NCBI GenBank assembly: GCA_022059125.1
Contig: JAEUWY010000004.1
Location: 2,356,001-2,420,000 of the forward strand
Length of the DNA stretch: 64,000 nt
Reading direction: 5' to 3'
Source of the DNA: Corynespora cassiicola
Lineage: Eukaryota; Ascomycota; Dothideomycetes; Pleosporales; Corynesporascaceae
Part shown: positions 1 to 11,375 of the stretch, one piece after another
Layout of the letters: each line of letters starts with the position of its first letter
Position numbering within the stretch: position 1 is the stretch's first letter
The notes under the pieces: generated by a model
Told to the model about the DNA's origin: nothing
The model's input: the letters and a program-made list of their open reading frames with translations, nothing else
Database searches by the model: none
Translations under genes and position numbers: made by a program

Positions 1-1372
1 GAAGAAGGACAAGGATCCCAAAAAGGAGGATGCATCACTTGGCCAAGGGCCAAAAGGCGAAGGTGCGGCGCCGTGTGATGACCAAGGGTGCGCATCCCCG
101 GCTGTCTCAACGCCTACGCAGGAAAAAGCAACCGGTGACGAGTGTGATGAAAATGGATGTCCCCCGGCTCCTGCACCAGAGACGCCAAAAGAGGCTATTC
201 CAACAGACCATCGACCGCTGGAAAAGGATGGCGCCGTTACTACTCATCTCCAGGTGTACACCGAAGGACATGGCAGTGTCCAGTATGTTGAGCACATCAT
301 AAAAGACGGTGATCTTCAGCCAGTAATAAACCAGGTTTTGGATAGCTCGCAGATCCAACAAGCCAATGTCACTTCAACATCAAAGCTGGTTGAAGAGCCA
401 TCAGATCTCACTGCTGTCCCAAAGCCCGCTGATGTCAATGCCATGGTCATGTCTCTTCATTCTTGCGGAAACCTAGTCCACCACGGACTTAGGTCGCTTC
501 TGATCAACCCCGCGGTTTCTGCTGTAGCCATGGTGGGCTGTTGCTATAACCTACTCACAGAACGACTCGGTCCACCTACCTATAAGCTCCCCACTCTCCG
601 ACCAAACCATCCTCGTCTAGTCTCGACGTCCACCGCTTTCGATCCTCACGGCTTCCCAATGTCTGAACATCTAGCAAATTTCCCCTTGCCCCATGAACCT
701 CTCCCATCCGCGAATGGAGCAGACGAACCCCCCGAGCAACCCAAAGGTATACGCCTCAACATTACGGCGCGCATGATGGCCGTACAGGCACCCTACAACT
801 GGGAGCGGGAAGAGAGTGAGCTCTTCTTCGCGAGGCACTTTTACCGTGCTCTTCTTCAGCGAATCTTCTTGGAGCGCGGCGTCGTTTCCAAGCCCGTGCC
901 CCAAAGTGACGCCGTTTCCGCAGCTGGCCATTCTAGTCGAGTCAACTGGACCCCGCCCGATGGCCGAGGACCGGGTCTCAGCTCAGACGGAACGTCTACT
1001 CCGCTCACCATTGGAACCCTCCGCAAATTCGTCTACAAGGACTTTCGCACCTATGTACGCGCAGCTGTTGGGAAGCTCACCACGCCAAACACGTTTTGCG
1101 AGGTCGACCCCAATTTCATCAAGGAGAAGATGGACGGCCTGACAGACGAAGAGATTGACGACTACGAGCGACGGTATGCGGACAAGAAAAAGGAGCTGAG
1201 CATCATGTGGGGATTGATGGCTTTCAGCGCTGGTGTGGTGGAGTCTGTCATTGTCACTGACAGATACCTATGGTTAAAGGAGCAGAAAGAGGTGAATACG
1301 GCCTGGGTTGAGCCTGTTTTCGAGTACAAGTGGAGTCCGAGGAACTTGGTTGTTGTCGGCATCAAAAAGTAA
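1..1372 (+). CDS. METTL25/RRNAD1-like methyltransferase-domain protein (5' partial)
   Basis: The frame is open from base 2 to the stop at 1370-1372, so the N-terminus lies outside the window. The visible first part is charged and cysteine-containing low-complexity sequence (Lys/Asp, then Pro/Thr-rich). It is followed by the segment LHSCGNLVHHGLRSLL and then VGCCYNLLTE, the family signature of the METTL25/RRNAD1 (Rrp8-unrelated) SAM-dependent methyltransferase domain. In the family these residues form the SAM-site strand and the conserved GCCY motif. A GTG-initiated sub-frame exists at 254, but the same frame is open upstream, so that is not the start. The C-terminal half carries the DEEIDDYERRY helix and the VVESVIVTDRYLWLKEQ segment usual near the end of fungal members. 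No intron is needed in the visible part. Substrate is unknown in fungi. Family assignment is secure; catalytic role is inferred. Confidence 0.8.
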   Translation, partial: KKDKDPKKEDASLGQGPKGEGAAPCDDQGCASPAVSTPTQEKATGDECDENGCPPAPAPETPKEAIPTDHRPLEKDGAVTTHLQVYTEGHGSVQYVEHIIKDGDLQPVINQVLDSSQIQQANVTSTSKLVEEPSDLTAVPKPADVNAMVMSLHSCGNLVHHGLRSLLINPAVSAVAMVGCCYNLLTERLGPPTYKLPTLRPNHPRLVSTSTAFDPHGFPMSEHLANFPLPHEPLPSANGADEPPEQPKGIRLNITARMMAVQAPYNWEREESELFFARHFYRALLQRIFLERGVVSKPVPQSDAVSAAGHSSRVNWTPPDGRGPGLSSDGTSTPLTIGTLRKFVYKDFRTYVRAAVGKLTTPNTFCEVDPNFIKEKMDGLTDEEIDDYERRYADKKKELSIMWGLMAFSAGVVESVIVTDRYLWLKEQKEVNTAWVEPVFEYKWSPRNLVVVGIKK

Positions 1373-1920
1373 GATTTGTTGAAACATTCCAAGAGCTGGT
1401 AACCGACCGTTGGACGATTTTTAATCGAGAGGCTAAAAAGTGATGGCAATCTCGAAAGTACATGATAATAAACAAAACTGGTCGAGGGTAGATCTGAAGA
1501 ATGCCTTTTTCTAGCGACACAGGCTCAATCTGACTTTGATATGTCGACGTTCGGTGAGCCATTGTTGTCATACCACATCAAACGGCAGGGAAACTCGGCG
1601 ATTTTAGAATGTCGTGCATGCATTATTTACAATTCGTCTTCTCGTACGTATATCTACAAGCCAGTTCGTCGTCATGGGTATCTATCATTCGCAGGTCTCC
1701 CAGAGATCCAAGGAAACACATATCGCTTCTGAGAAGACGGACAGAGGATCTTCTATCCTTCTGTGACTTTACCTGCTTGGTTCTCCAGGAAAATTGAACA
1801 AATCATCCTCCCATCCATTACGCAAGTTTTCTTCTTCTTCTTTTGTGTCATCTCCAACAAGGCAGCGAACAAATATTGCGCCGCAAAGTCTGCACTGACG
1901 AGAAATGCAACGCAGCTCCC

Positions 1921-4284
1921 TCATATCAAGCTGGCGCCAACGGCCATACTCGTCACTACAACCGCTCCACACGCAACAATCGCGCCCCAACTCCCTTGAG
2001 GCGTCAACAACCCCGCCGCCGCCCCCTTCGACTCGGACGGCTGCGTATTCCCATTGCCCGTCCCCGTCGCCGGATTCCCATCCCCGCGCCCCTGCTGCTG
2101 CTCGAGACTCGTGACCGAGCCGGGCACACACGCGCCCTCATCCAAGCCCCCCTGGTTCCCAAACGCGACCTGCGCCGCCCTCTCCCAGACGGACGTGACG
2201 TTGAGGTACATGTGCGGCTGGTACCAGAAGCGGCAGCTGGCCGTGTCGTTGAGGAACTGCGTGGGGATGCCGTCCTGCTCGCGGCCCTTGCGGATGTTGT
2301 CCTGGAAGTTGATGTTTGCGTCGTTGACGGCGATGCCGAAGGGGTTGGGCAGGAAGGCGGCCCATTCCTGCGCACGGCTACGCGTGCCGGCGAACTGATT
2401 GAGCACGTAGGCGGAGACGGCGACGAGGAATTGGGATTGCAGGACCAGCGAGCCCTTTGTGCCGCCGACGGGTTGCATGGGACCGGTGGAGGGGCGGCCG
2501 CCAATGGCGAGCGTCTTCACGCCTGATTGCTGGACCATGAGCTCGGTGAAGAGAGAACATGTCGATGCGCAGATGCCGTCGGATAGGATGATGATGTCCT
2601 CGGGTTTGAAGGGGTCGGAGGTGAAGTTTGAGCGGTCGCCGTATCCCGTCATCTCGATGCCGATGGAGTAGCGGGTCGAGGACGTGACGAGTGGGTCCGA
2701 CAGGTTATACCTCAACAACGCGGTGAAGTTGTCGTCGTTGAAGCGCTCGGGAGGGTACATGTCGGACCAACCGTCGAAAGCCGCGCCATCTTGGTCCAGG
2801 TACGACCGGTAGTTAAAGGGCGTCGTGTACAAATCGCCGTTCAGGAGCGTGAGCTCGCGGTAAGAGCTTACAGATTCGCCGATGAGCTCCGAGGCCTGGT
2901 GTCCGCGATACCGGCTCATGAGCTGTGGGTCCTGCGTCGGGAAGAATTGCAGATACGTGTCATAGCCCAGGAGGATCTTGCCGCCACCGTTGGCCCGCAC
3001 GTCGATGATGTGCTTTTGGATGTTGCGCGATTGCGCCCGCCGGATGTATTCTTGCACCACGAGCTGGAACTCTTGCGTCGCGGGGGCATCGGCAGTGTTG
3101 AACGTCTGGATCATGAGAACGCCCACCGTCCCCGCAGAAGTGTCGATAAAGTAGCCCGCAAGCCCAACGTCGTCGGCAGAGTGCTGGATCACGGGATCGG
3201 GGTAGTGTGTTGGAGCCCACCGCTTCGAGAGTTCTGTCTCCCTCGGGTTCTCGAGATGTCTGGGCAGACTGTGCGGGGCCCTCCTCTTGGTCATCCTCTT
3301 CAGGCTCGTCGTGGGCACGATGAATGTTTCGTAGAAGCTGTCTGCGTCCGTCACATAACTCCACGCATTAGTGTCCAACACAATGGCCGAGTTGGGATAC
3401 GTAAAAGTGGTGCCGTTCTCGAAGGTGACATTCACGCTGGGGCCCGGGTAGAAGCGCGGGTTCGTAAAGTAGCCATAGTTCTCTGCTGGCTGCATGAAGA
3501 ACATGGCGTTCCAGCGCGTGTCTGGGTCGTGGTACGCACTGTTTTCGCCCTCCTCCTGCAAAAACCTGACCACATCGATGCCGTCGATTTGCACAACGGG
3601 AGACGGCGTAAAGTCGGCGCTGCCTGTTTGGTTGTAGTCTTGGATGGCCCAAACCTTGGGGATCTCCTGACCATCACTCGACCCTGAGACGAGCGCGACC
3701 CGTCGATTGCGCCGCCAACGGAATGTTCCTCCGTATGCCATGCCGTCAAACACGAGGTGGCCATCGTGCGCCTTGATGAAAAGAGACGCGATGTCATTTT
3801 CGAAATCGTATTCGTTGCCGTAGTCGCCATTGTTTACCCTGCGTTGGATATCGTCCAGGCCACCAACAATGTCGACAGCCTCGTTTGCGTACGTTTCAGG
3901 CGGACTTTTTAGGTACGATAGCGTCGAATGAAACTGTATCATTTGCTTCAAGGAGTCGATTGTAAAAGAGGCAGCCTCAGTATCGATGGGCACTGATTGT
4001 AAACATGCGTATGCAAGCTAAAGAAATCGTCAGCTGTAATTCAACTGCTGCAGCATACAACCAACCTCAGCCTCGACGCTCGGAAACTCGAGATCACTAC
4101 GGTCGACATATTCTGCAATCTGCGAACACGCTCTTGCCGTGTTGATGGGTCCAGACACCGTCTCCGTTTGTGTGGGTTCCACCTCGATATCCGTCGTCGC
4201 AGCCCTCGTCGACGAAAAACCAAACGACTCGGACTGTGCCGCCACAGCGGCCACCAAGGCCGATATCGTGAACAACGACCTCAT
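1921..4284 (-). CDS. Secreted, probably GPI-anchored S41-family peptidase (UstP-like)
   Basis: Model: exons 4284-4066 and 4017-1921, with a 48-bp GT-AG intron, giving 771 aa. The start gives a signal peptide (MRSLFTISALVAAVAAQ). The intron joins ...SVEAE to LAYACLQSVP, the usual start of the S41 N-terminal region in this fungal family. The domain shows IDVRANGGG near residue 411 and IILSDGICASTCSLF near 550-565, where the Ser of CAST fits the S41 nucleophile. The tail, about residues 720-771, is Gly/Asn/Ser-rich and then ends in a hydrophobic stretch with no charged residues after it, as in GPI-anchor signals. Members are secreted Ser peptidases; some are encoded in ustiloxin-type RiPP clusters (UstP), but no precursor or tailoring genes are seen here. 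The 3' end of the coding strand is strongly G-rich. Family call is firm; substrate unknown. Confidence 0.9.
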
Positions 4285-6478
4285 TTCAGGATCTTAATCA
4301 ACAAAACGAATTGGCAGGCCGCATCCACTCAGTCTGCGCAACCAGCTAGCCTAACCGTGGAGTTGCGACAAGACGATCTACAGGCTCGCAGCCGTGGCGG
4401 GAAAGAACAGCGAAGACCTCCAGCCTGGGTACGCAGAGGGACGTGCAGCTCAACGAGCTGCAAACCGATAACGTAGATGGGAAAATTGCTGCTCGCGTAT
4501 GCGTCTAGGTGTGACCGTGGTCGTATACGTCAAGGCCCGATTATATCCAGATTATCCTATATTCCAGGTGCGGTCCCGCGCCAACAATGCAAACTCGATT
4601 CGTATCCTGGGTATCGTATCTTCTGGACGGGGGAAAAGGGATTCAATGTCATAAATGTGTGAATGATCTATTCCTTTGTTTTTGTCGCTCCCTCTCTTAC
4701 AAAGCTGCGCGTATGACGACACCAAGGCGATGCAGGGATCAGGAAAAGAAGGGTATCGCGAGGCTAGCAATCAATAAAGTGCGTGCGTGAATGCCGTACT
4801 CCCTCCTCTTAAGTCGAAGGACCGACACGCATATATACAGGTTTGTCGATTGACGAGTCACTGAAGTGGGAACGCTGGCTAGCTGGCCTAGTGACGTTGT
4901 ATACAGCAAACAACGCGTAGAAAAAGCAGAAACAGAAACGAGAAAAGCGACGACCAAGCACCCAAGCGTCTATGCTGTAGAGCGGGGAGGAGAGGGGAGG
5001 GGGGGAGGGATGTCGATGGAGGAGAGAACCCACGGCTAAGAAGCGCTTGCCCATGTCGTATAAAATATCACCGCCGCCGTTGCGGTAAGGTGGCGTGCAC
5101 CGGACGAGAGCCATCCATGGCCGCTTTGCCGGTTCGAGGCGCTCTTGTTTGCCCGGGCGAGCGAATTAGGGGTCGCGAGCATGATGCGCCTCGCTTTCAG
5201 GCCGAGGAGAGCGAACCAGCGGCCTGAGGCACGTGTGTGGGCTAAGCGTGGGCGCCAGGGCGGATGTTTTGCCGACTCGAGGCGCCCGCTCTGGACCCCA
5301 TGTCATTTGCCTAGCGAAGGACATGTCCAGCTCCAGCTCCAGCATGCAGCACTCGGGACCGTGGTACCTAGAGCCTTCTGGGCTTTGCCAGCTGAAGCTG
5401 GGTATCCAAAAGAGTCTGGATACATGTGCTCCCTCTCTTTTTTTCTTTTTTTGCTGGAGGTGGTGCTATGCTGCGTCGAAGAGCCGAATGAACGGTGCAT
5501 AGCTTGCCTGAACCTTTTTTTTCGAAGAGATACCTCTCCGACGCACCCGAAATAGCATCCTCAATCTCCACGGAGCGGCAATACGGCCTGTCTTGGCACC
5601 AGACTACTGCTCCCCTTCCTGACCCTCAAGCCCCCAAGACTTGACAGCACGAGACTAGGCGGACGGACGTTCGGAAACATATTGTCCATCCTTTCGCAAA
5701 AAAGCGGATGCGATTCGCCCCCAGCCCGGCGCGGGACGCGAGCTCGCGATTCGCGCCGTCGCGCCATGTCTATTTTTTCGACACTAGGGAGTGCCGTGTC
5801 TGCCGGCTGAGTGAGCGGCGCCGCCGTCGCGACTCCGGTTACAAGCCATGTACGAGGCATATTGGAATTTGTGGGGGTGGGAGGAGGCGCGATGTATAGC
5901 GAAGGACGGCCTGCTGTAAGGGCTCGGAGGCTCGGAGGCGGCAGTCTGTAGGCGAAGTGACGTAGCCAGGGGCCTGAGTCGGAGGAGGCGAAGGAACGGC
6001 CCAGCATCGGCACTGGTGGCTAAAGGCAGGATGGATGGATGGGGGACAAGGAGGGTAAGTACATTTGAGACATGGCTGGGCGGAGGTACCTGTGAATTGT
6101 GCTGGAGTGTTGGACTTCTTGGCGGGTACCGCTGAATGTCAGCGTCGGAGTGTTTCCCGGTGAAATGGTAGATGGGACTAGGGAGGATGTGGACTGAATA
6201 GGCAGGTCCAAGTGTCATCGATGACTTGGGCATCATTTTGTATTGGGGATATAGTAGCTCTGTATTAGCTGCTTTATGTACGCAAGCTTGAGAGCTGGAA
6301 TAGTTGGATGAATTTCAGGGGGTCAAATTTTCGTACAATTGTACAGAAGATAAGTATCATGCTTATACTCTAAGGGTCTGATGTGGATATAGACAAAACA
6401 TGTGATTGGGTAAATGGCTGCATAAGTATAGTCGGCCAACACCATGCTCCCTTTTGGGAGAATAATCCCAAGCATCCA
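4285..6478. other. Intergenic, no supported gene
   Basis: About 2.2 kb between the start of the S41 peptidase and the stop of the BCS1-like gene. It must contain the peptidase promoter and the ATPase terminator region. It holds several homopolymer runs (G-rich at about 4982-5010, T-rich at about 5433-5452). Open frames here, including one of 150 codons at 5561-6013 on the minus strand, have biased composition with no recognisable protein and were not called. No tRNA was recognised. Confidence 0.6.
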
Positions 6479-8224
6479 TTACCACAAACAACTCTCATCC
6501 CAATCCCAACTCCCCGCATTTTCCACTTCATCATCTAACTCATCAGTCTCAACCGTAGCATTCTCCTTCTTCTCAAGCAACTCCCTAACCCACTCCTTGA
6601 CCTCCTCCAACGCCTTCGCCGGCTGGCCCTTCCTCACCAGCAAAAAACCCTGAATCTCCGCCGGACTAACCTTCCCCTCCGGAATCTCCTTCGCAAACTT
6701 CCCCGCCTGTTCCCTCAACTCTTTAGCCTCGGGGGACCCATCATCGTCGCCACGCCCCTCGATGATGCGCTGCTTTTCCGCATCCCGCTCCTCCTTCTTG
6801 ACCACCTTCTTCTTCTTGCCGCTGCTAGGCGGTGCGAACATGCGCACGAAGATGTCGGCAGCCTGCTCCTGCGTCGCGTTCGTGAACTTGACCTCGTAGT
6901 CGATGCGGCCCGGGCGGGTGAGCGCAGCGTCGAGACGTTCGCGGTGGTTCGTCGTCATGATCAGGATGCGGCCTTCCTGGGCGGAGGCGCCATCGATGAG
7001 ATTCAGCAGCCCAGACAGAGAGACGGTCTTCTTGTTCGGGCTGTAATGGTCAGGAATGGAGACGGGGACAGGGCGGTTGCTGTCGTCATCGTCTTTGGCG
7101 GGCTGTTGTCCTGTTCTGGTCAGGCCTGCGGCGTCGATGTCTTCGAGCAGGACGATGCAGCGCCTCGGCAGTGTGGCGAAGAGGTCAATCAGATCGGACT
7201 CGTCGAGGTTGCCGGCGGCGAGGGACATGAAGTAGATGCGGAGTCCGAAGAGGCCGGCCAAGGCCAGTGATAGTGAGGACTTGCCGGTGCCTGGTGGGCC
7301 ATAGAACAGGTAGCCTCGACGATGGGGTATGCCGCGATCTCCGTACCATTGGGCAGTTTCGGGCTGGATGTATTCACTGATGTCTTTCAGCAGGGATCGC
7401 TTTGCCTCGAGCCCAAGGGTGACGGTGTCGATTTTCCTCGTAGGACGTCGGAGTGAGCAGGCCCACTCGCAGTACCCACCGTCTATTTTTGGGCGGAAGA
7501 TTTTGGTCACCATGCTTTCTTTTACTTTGGCCCATGTTTGGACATGCTTGAGGAATCTTCTGATGGGCCTGTCGCTCCTGCCGATACTGGTGATGTACAT
7601 ATGATTATGACGGTAGCTATGATCCCCCCAGTCGTACCTAAGCGTCCCTCTGGCCAGACCAAAACTGAAGATTCGGCCATTAAACCAGAACAACTTGCCA
7701 AAGCCATATCCTGGCTCGTAAAATATGGGAATGGAAGCAGCCCAATGTTCGTTTCTGAAAATCATATCGACATCCACTTCACGACCGTCGTCGGCGTCAT
7801 TGTCTACACCATCCTCCAGCTCCTTGGCTGCTTTTGTGTCCTCATCGTTTACAGTTCGCTCAAGCCAGTCTGTCAACACCCTCTGGTCACGAGAAAACAA
7901 GGGGATCCGCTGGCAGCGTATCCAATCCATGACATCTGCGTAGACGGGCTCAAGGATCTCGATTTCCACGGTAGAAGTAAAGTACTCCAAGAATATTTCC
8001 TCCGCTTTGTCATAGACGTATTTTCCAGCTTTTATCAACGCATAAACGCCTAGGCAGCCTGAAACAACGAGACCAATATCAAATCCCAGAGTACGGTGCA
8101 TGATTTTGGCGAAGACGCCATATCCAGGGATAAAGGATTCGAGAAGGGCTGAGGGGAGACTGCCAATGGTGGCATTCTCGCTCTCTGCATTTTGTACAAA
8201 ATCTCCAAGGCTAATTCCGTCCAT
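6479..8224 (-). CDS. BCS1-like AAA ATPase
   Basis: Single-exon frame of 581 aa from ATG at 8224. A transmembrane segment lies at about 49-67 (IGLVVSGCLGVYALIKAG), followed by the BCS1_N domain. The AAA module has Walker A GPPGTGKSS at 309-317, Walker B IVLLEDIDAA at 357-366, and MTTNHRERLDAALTRPGR at 423-440 with the sensor Asn and the arginine-finger region. Yeast Bcs1 is an inner-membrane translocase that inserts the Rieske Fe-S protein into complex III. This protein carries an acidic insert (about 125-155) between the BCS1_N segments, an inserted loop after Walker B, and a long Lys/Glu-rich C-terminal extension. These are typical of the expanded fungal BCS1-like family rather than of the orthologue, so its own substrate is not known. 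The last roughly 280 bp of the coding strand are purine-rich. Confidence 0.9.
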   Translation of the reverse strand: MDGISLGDFVQNAESENATIGSLPSALLESFIPGYGVFAKIMHRTLGFDIGLVVSGCLGVYALIKAGKYVYDKAEEIFLEYFTSTVEIEILEPVYADVMDWIRCQRIPLFSRDQRVLTDWLERTVNDEDTKAAKELEDGVDNDADDGREVDVDMIFRNEHWAASIPIFYEPGYGFGKLFWFNGRIFSFGLARGTLRYDWGDHSYRHNHMYITSIGRSDRPIRRFLKHVQTWAKVKESMVTKIFRPKIDGGYCEWACSLRRPTRKIDTVTLGLEAKRSLLKDISEYIQPETAQWYGDRGIPHRRGYLFYGPPGTGKSSLSLALAGLFGLRIYFMSLAAGNLDESDLIDLFATLPRRCIVLLEDIDAAGLTRTGQQPAKDDDDSNRPVPVSIPDHYSPNKKTVSLSGLLNLIDGASAQEGRILIMTTNHRERLDAALTRPGRIDYEVKFTNATQEQAADIFVRMFAPPSSGKKKKVVKKEERDAEKQRIIEGRGDDDGSPEAKELREQAGKFAKEIPEGKVSPAEIQGFLLVRKGQPAKALEEVKEWVRELLEKKENATVETDELDDEVENAGSWDWDESCLW

Positions 8225-9522
8225 GCTTTAAAATGTTAAGTTATTTTATTTTTGGGGTAATCTATGGCAGTCTACGGGGGGGGGGGGGCTTAAATACAAG
8301 TCCAAGACAGCAAGATGAATGGCATGGATAGGATGTTGCAAATAGAATCACAGTGGTATGGGTCGCGCGTGGCAATTCATACTCATATTTTCGTAGACGA
8401 ATTGGATAGGAGAGCTCAGTGTGATCCTTGGATGCCGTGTTACCTACAGGATCGCATAAATGCAGTGACATGGAACAGTCCTCACAACACGAAAGCCAAA
8501 AAACCAACATTCCCTCGCCCAAAATCACAACATCAGCGTTACACCCAAGCAGTCACTCAAAACCAGTCCACAGCATCCACATACACATTCATAACAACCA
8601 TAGCCAATGTAAAAGCATATCATCTCTTGTCGGCAACAAGGACCCATCACTTTCCCCCCCTTACAATCACAGCAAAAGACACACCCTAAATCAACAATCA
8701 TTTCATTCATACGGGTATCCTTCATCCACATCCCCTTCCCCCATCGACCCCATCTCCGGCCCAGCCTTCGACAGCGATCGATCGATCCCCAAACCCCCAA
8801 AAGAGCAACGAGCGTAAGAACCATAACCTAAACAGAAGCAGAAAAAAAAATGGTATACTTGAGAATCCAAATCGAAAAACCACCACCACATGACAACAAC
8901 AACAAGAAGAGCAAGGCCACCCTATCATCCACTTCATAAAAAAAACCCCTCCAAACCCAAGACCCCCAATTGCGCACCAAGGCCTCAGCGTCTAGGCACC
9001 ACACCAACCCCCCTAGGGCTAACCAACGCTCCAACCCCACATTTCGAACCGCCAAGCCCACTCCGCTCCATCCCTCAGGTATTCGCCCACCAAGACGAGG
9101 AGAGAAAAAAGGGGAGGGGGGGCAAGTGACGGTCCGCACCCATCTCATCTTCGTATTCCCGCTCCCACCCAAGCAAGAGAAAAGTCCCGCCGATTTTCGA
9201 CCATGCTGATGACGGTGATGGTTTTTTGTGCGCCGTATTTAAATGCAGTTGTGATTTCTCGTCGTAGGGTAAGTCTCGCAAAACAGTGCATAAAGGTATT
9301 TGTCTTTTTTGCTGGATTTCTTGAAATGGTTGGATACCTTATCTCTGTCGCCCCCAATGTAAAAAAAAAAAGAAGACCCACCCCAAGAACAAAAAACCGT
9401 CATCCACACACATGAAAAAATCGCATATATTCAAAGAGAAAAGAAAGGGGGGGAAAGGGGGTTGTCAACTCGTCAGTCGCCCAAGCTCTAAGCCACTCAC
9501 CGCCAGACAAGAGGTCAACCCT
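8225..9522. other. Intergenic, no supported gene
   Basis: Between the start of the BCS1-like gene and the stop of the DUF1996 gene. A 13-base G run (8276-8288) lies about 50 bp upstream of the BCS1-like start codon. From about 8460 to 9130 the plus strand is strongly enriched in A and C, which creates overlapping open frames in several phases that look like composition artefacts. An A tract follows near 9361-9371. No RNA gene was recognised. Confidence 0.55.
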
Positions 9523-11375
9523 CTAGTGGCGGCCAAGAAGCCCATGCTCGCGGTCCCGTCGGTGCATGTGCATGTGGTGAGAGTGACGCTTGTGCTTGGG
9601 CGGGGCGGGGGGCGCATCGACCGTGACAACGACCTCGACCTGTTCGATGACGACCTCGTACACGACGCCCTCCTTGGTGTACGTCGACGTGGAGATGATC
9701 TTTCCCTTGGGGGCCTCCTCCTCGACGGGCGCGGGGGTAGGGGCCGGCGACTCCTTGGCGGGGGCTTCCTCGACGGCGGGCGCGGTGCTCGACGTGGGGG
9801 CCGGCTCGGGGGACTCGGGGGCGGGGGCATCGGCCTCGTCCGTAGGCTTGACGTTGGCGATGGTGATGCCGCCACCGTACTTGTCGGTGAGGACGGCGGT
9901 CGGGGATGAGTACGAGAGCGTGGGCACGACGGGGTCGGCCGAGATGCCGGGGGTGTAGCCGGGGGTGGGGGTTGCCTCGTCGCCGCCCTCGATGACGGAG
10001 GCGTAGGCGGGACCGGCCTGGATGGGGACGTTGCCGCAGAGGGCGTCGGCGGGGCCAGCACAGTTGTCATCCTTGAGGACGTCGGGGATCTGGAAGGTGC
10101 ACTCGCGGCCTTCGTCCTCGCTCTGCATGAAGTCGGCAAAGGCGGGGCAGTCCTCGAGGCGACCAGAGGGGTTGGTGCAGGTGTCGACGGCGTTCTGGAG
10201 GAAGTCTACGTCCCAGCCCATGATGAAATCACCGTGGTATCCGTAGCCTTGGGAATGAATCAGCATATGCGAGACTGGCAGGGACCAAGACAAAACTTAC
10301 CAGTTGGGTCACCGTTGGACCAGACAAACTGTCCGTTGACGCCCTTGAAGTGGGCAGTGTTCCAGATGGTCTCGAAGAAGAGCGAAGGTACACGGGTCTC
10401 GAAACCCTCGGGGCACTTGCCGTCGTTGACGAGGTCAGGGTACTGGACGTGGTCGCGGTGGTTGTCAGAGTCGACATCCTTTCCGTTCCAGCACGAAGGG
10501 AAGAAGAGCTCGGCACGGATTCCGTCGTCGCAGTTTGCGTCCATGTACTCCTTGTCGGGAAGGAAGTGACGGTACATGGAACCCTCGGGTTGCTTCTTGT
10601 AGTTCAGGCAGTTGAAACCAATAGCCTTTTGGCCAAGGGCATGCTGGGTCTTGTCTTCCTCGGTCCATAGCGACTTCTCAGGGTCGGGGACGGGGCCGCT
10701 GAAGTTACGCAGGCGGGTGTCTCCAGCCAGCAGCTGGAAGCCCTTGGGGAAAGCCTTGATGTCATCGCCCATGAGCAGGTAGTATGCGAGCATACCGCCC
10801 ACCTGGGGGACGAGCTCACTGGTGCCATTCTCATAGATGAAGTGGAGGGATGGCGTCCTGTCGCATGTTAGTCGGCTAAAAGCAGAGTCGATGCGCAGTC
10901 GCCTTACCAGTAAGCTGACTTGTCCTCGGTGACCAAACAGGAAGTGCATTCCGAGTCCCTGAGGCCATCAAAGGTCGTAGTCATGCCGAAGTCTGTCGTG
11001 ATCCGTAAGCGAGTGTCTTCTTTTAGCCATGAAACTATTCGTGCTTCACCTGTCACCAAGCTTTGAAACGTGGTGACAATTCCAGCACCCTGGATCAGGG
11101 CCATCCATCCATAGAGCAGTTCGTTTGCTCCGGGTCGGATAGGGAAGATCCTCCATGCGCCCACAGAAAGAAAGTGGGCCACATTCAGGAACAGGAAATG
11201 GTCACTTACTGCTTCCACCGTGGATAACGTGGCCGTGGTTGGAGATGGTGTCGGGCTCGACGAGGGGGTCAAGACGGGCGAGACCAGTCCTGGAGTGGCA
11301 GCCCATGCGCCAAAAGGCCTCGGTGGTGCCGGTGAGGATGGCCATGGCGGCCGAGAGACTTGCGACAGACTTCAT
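9523..11375 (-). CDS. Secreted DUF1996-domain protein
   Basis: Model: exons 11375-11210, 10992-10908, 10857-10301 and 10247-9523, giving 510 aa. Introns are 217, 50 and 53 bp. The start is set by a signal peptide (MKSVASLSAAMAILTGTTEA) running straight into FWRMGCHSRTGLARLDPLV. The junctions restore HGGSNFGMTTTFDGLR, YWTPSLHFIYENG and SNGDPTGYGYHGDF, all standard DUF1996 segments. The domain spans about 30-300 and is Cys-containing. After it comes a Pro/Ala/Ser/Thr-rich linker (about 370-450), probably O-glycosylated, and a His/Arg-rich tail (HKRHSHHMHMHRR). DUF1996 proteins are extracellular or wall-associated in fungi and often carry WSC domains; none is seen here. Function is unknown. The 217-bp first intron is long for this window. 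Confidence 0.92.

Noticed and set aside
2791..3687. 298-codon frame opposite the S41 peptidase
   Set aside because: Antisense shadow of a well-supported gene; no recognisable protein.
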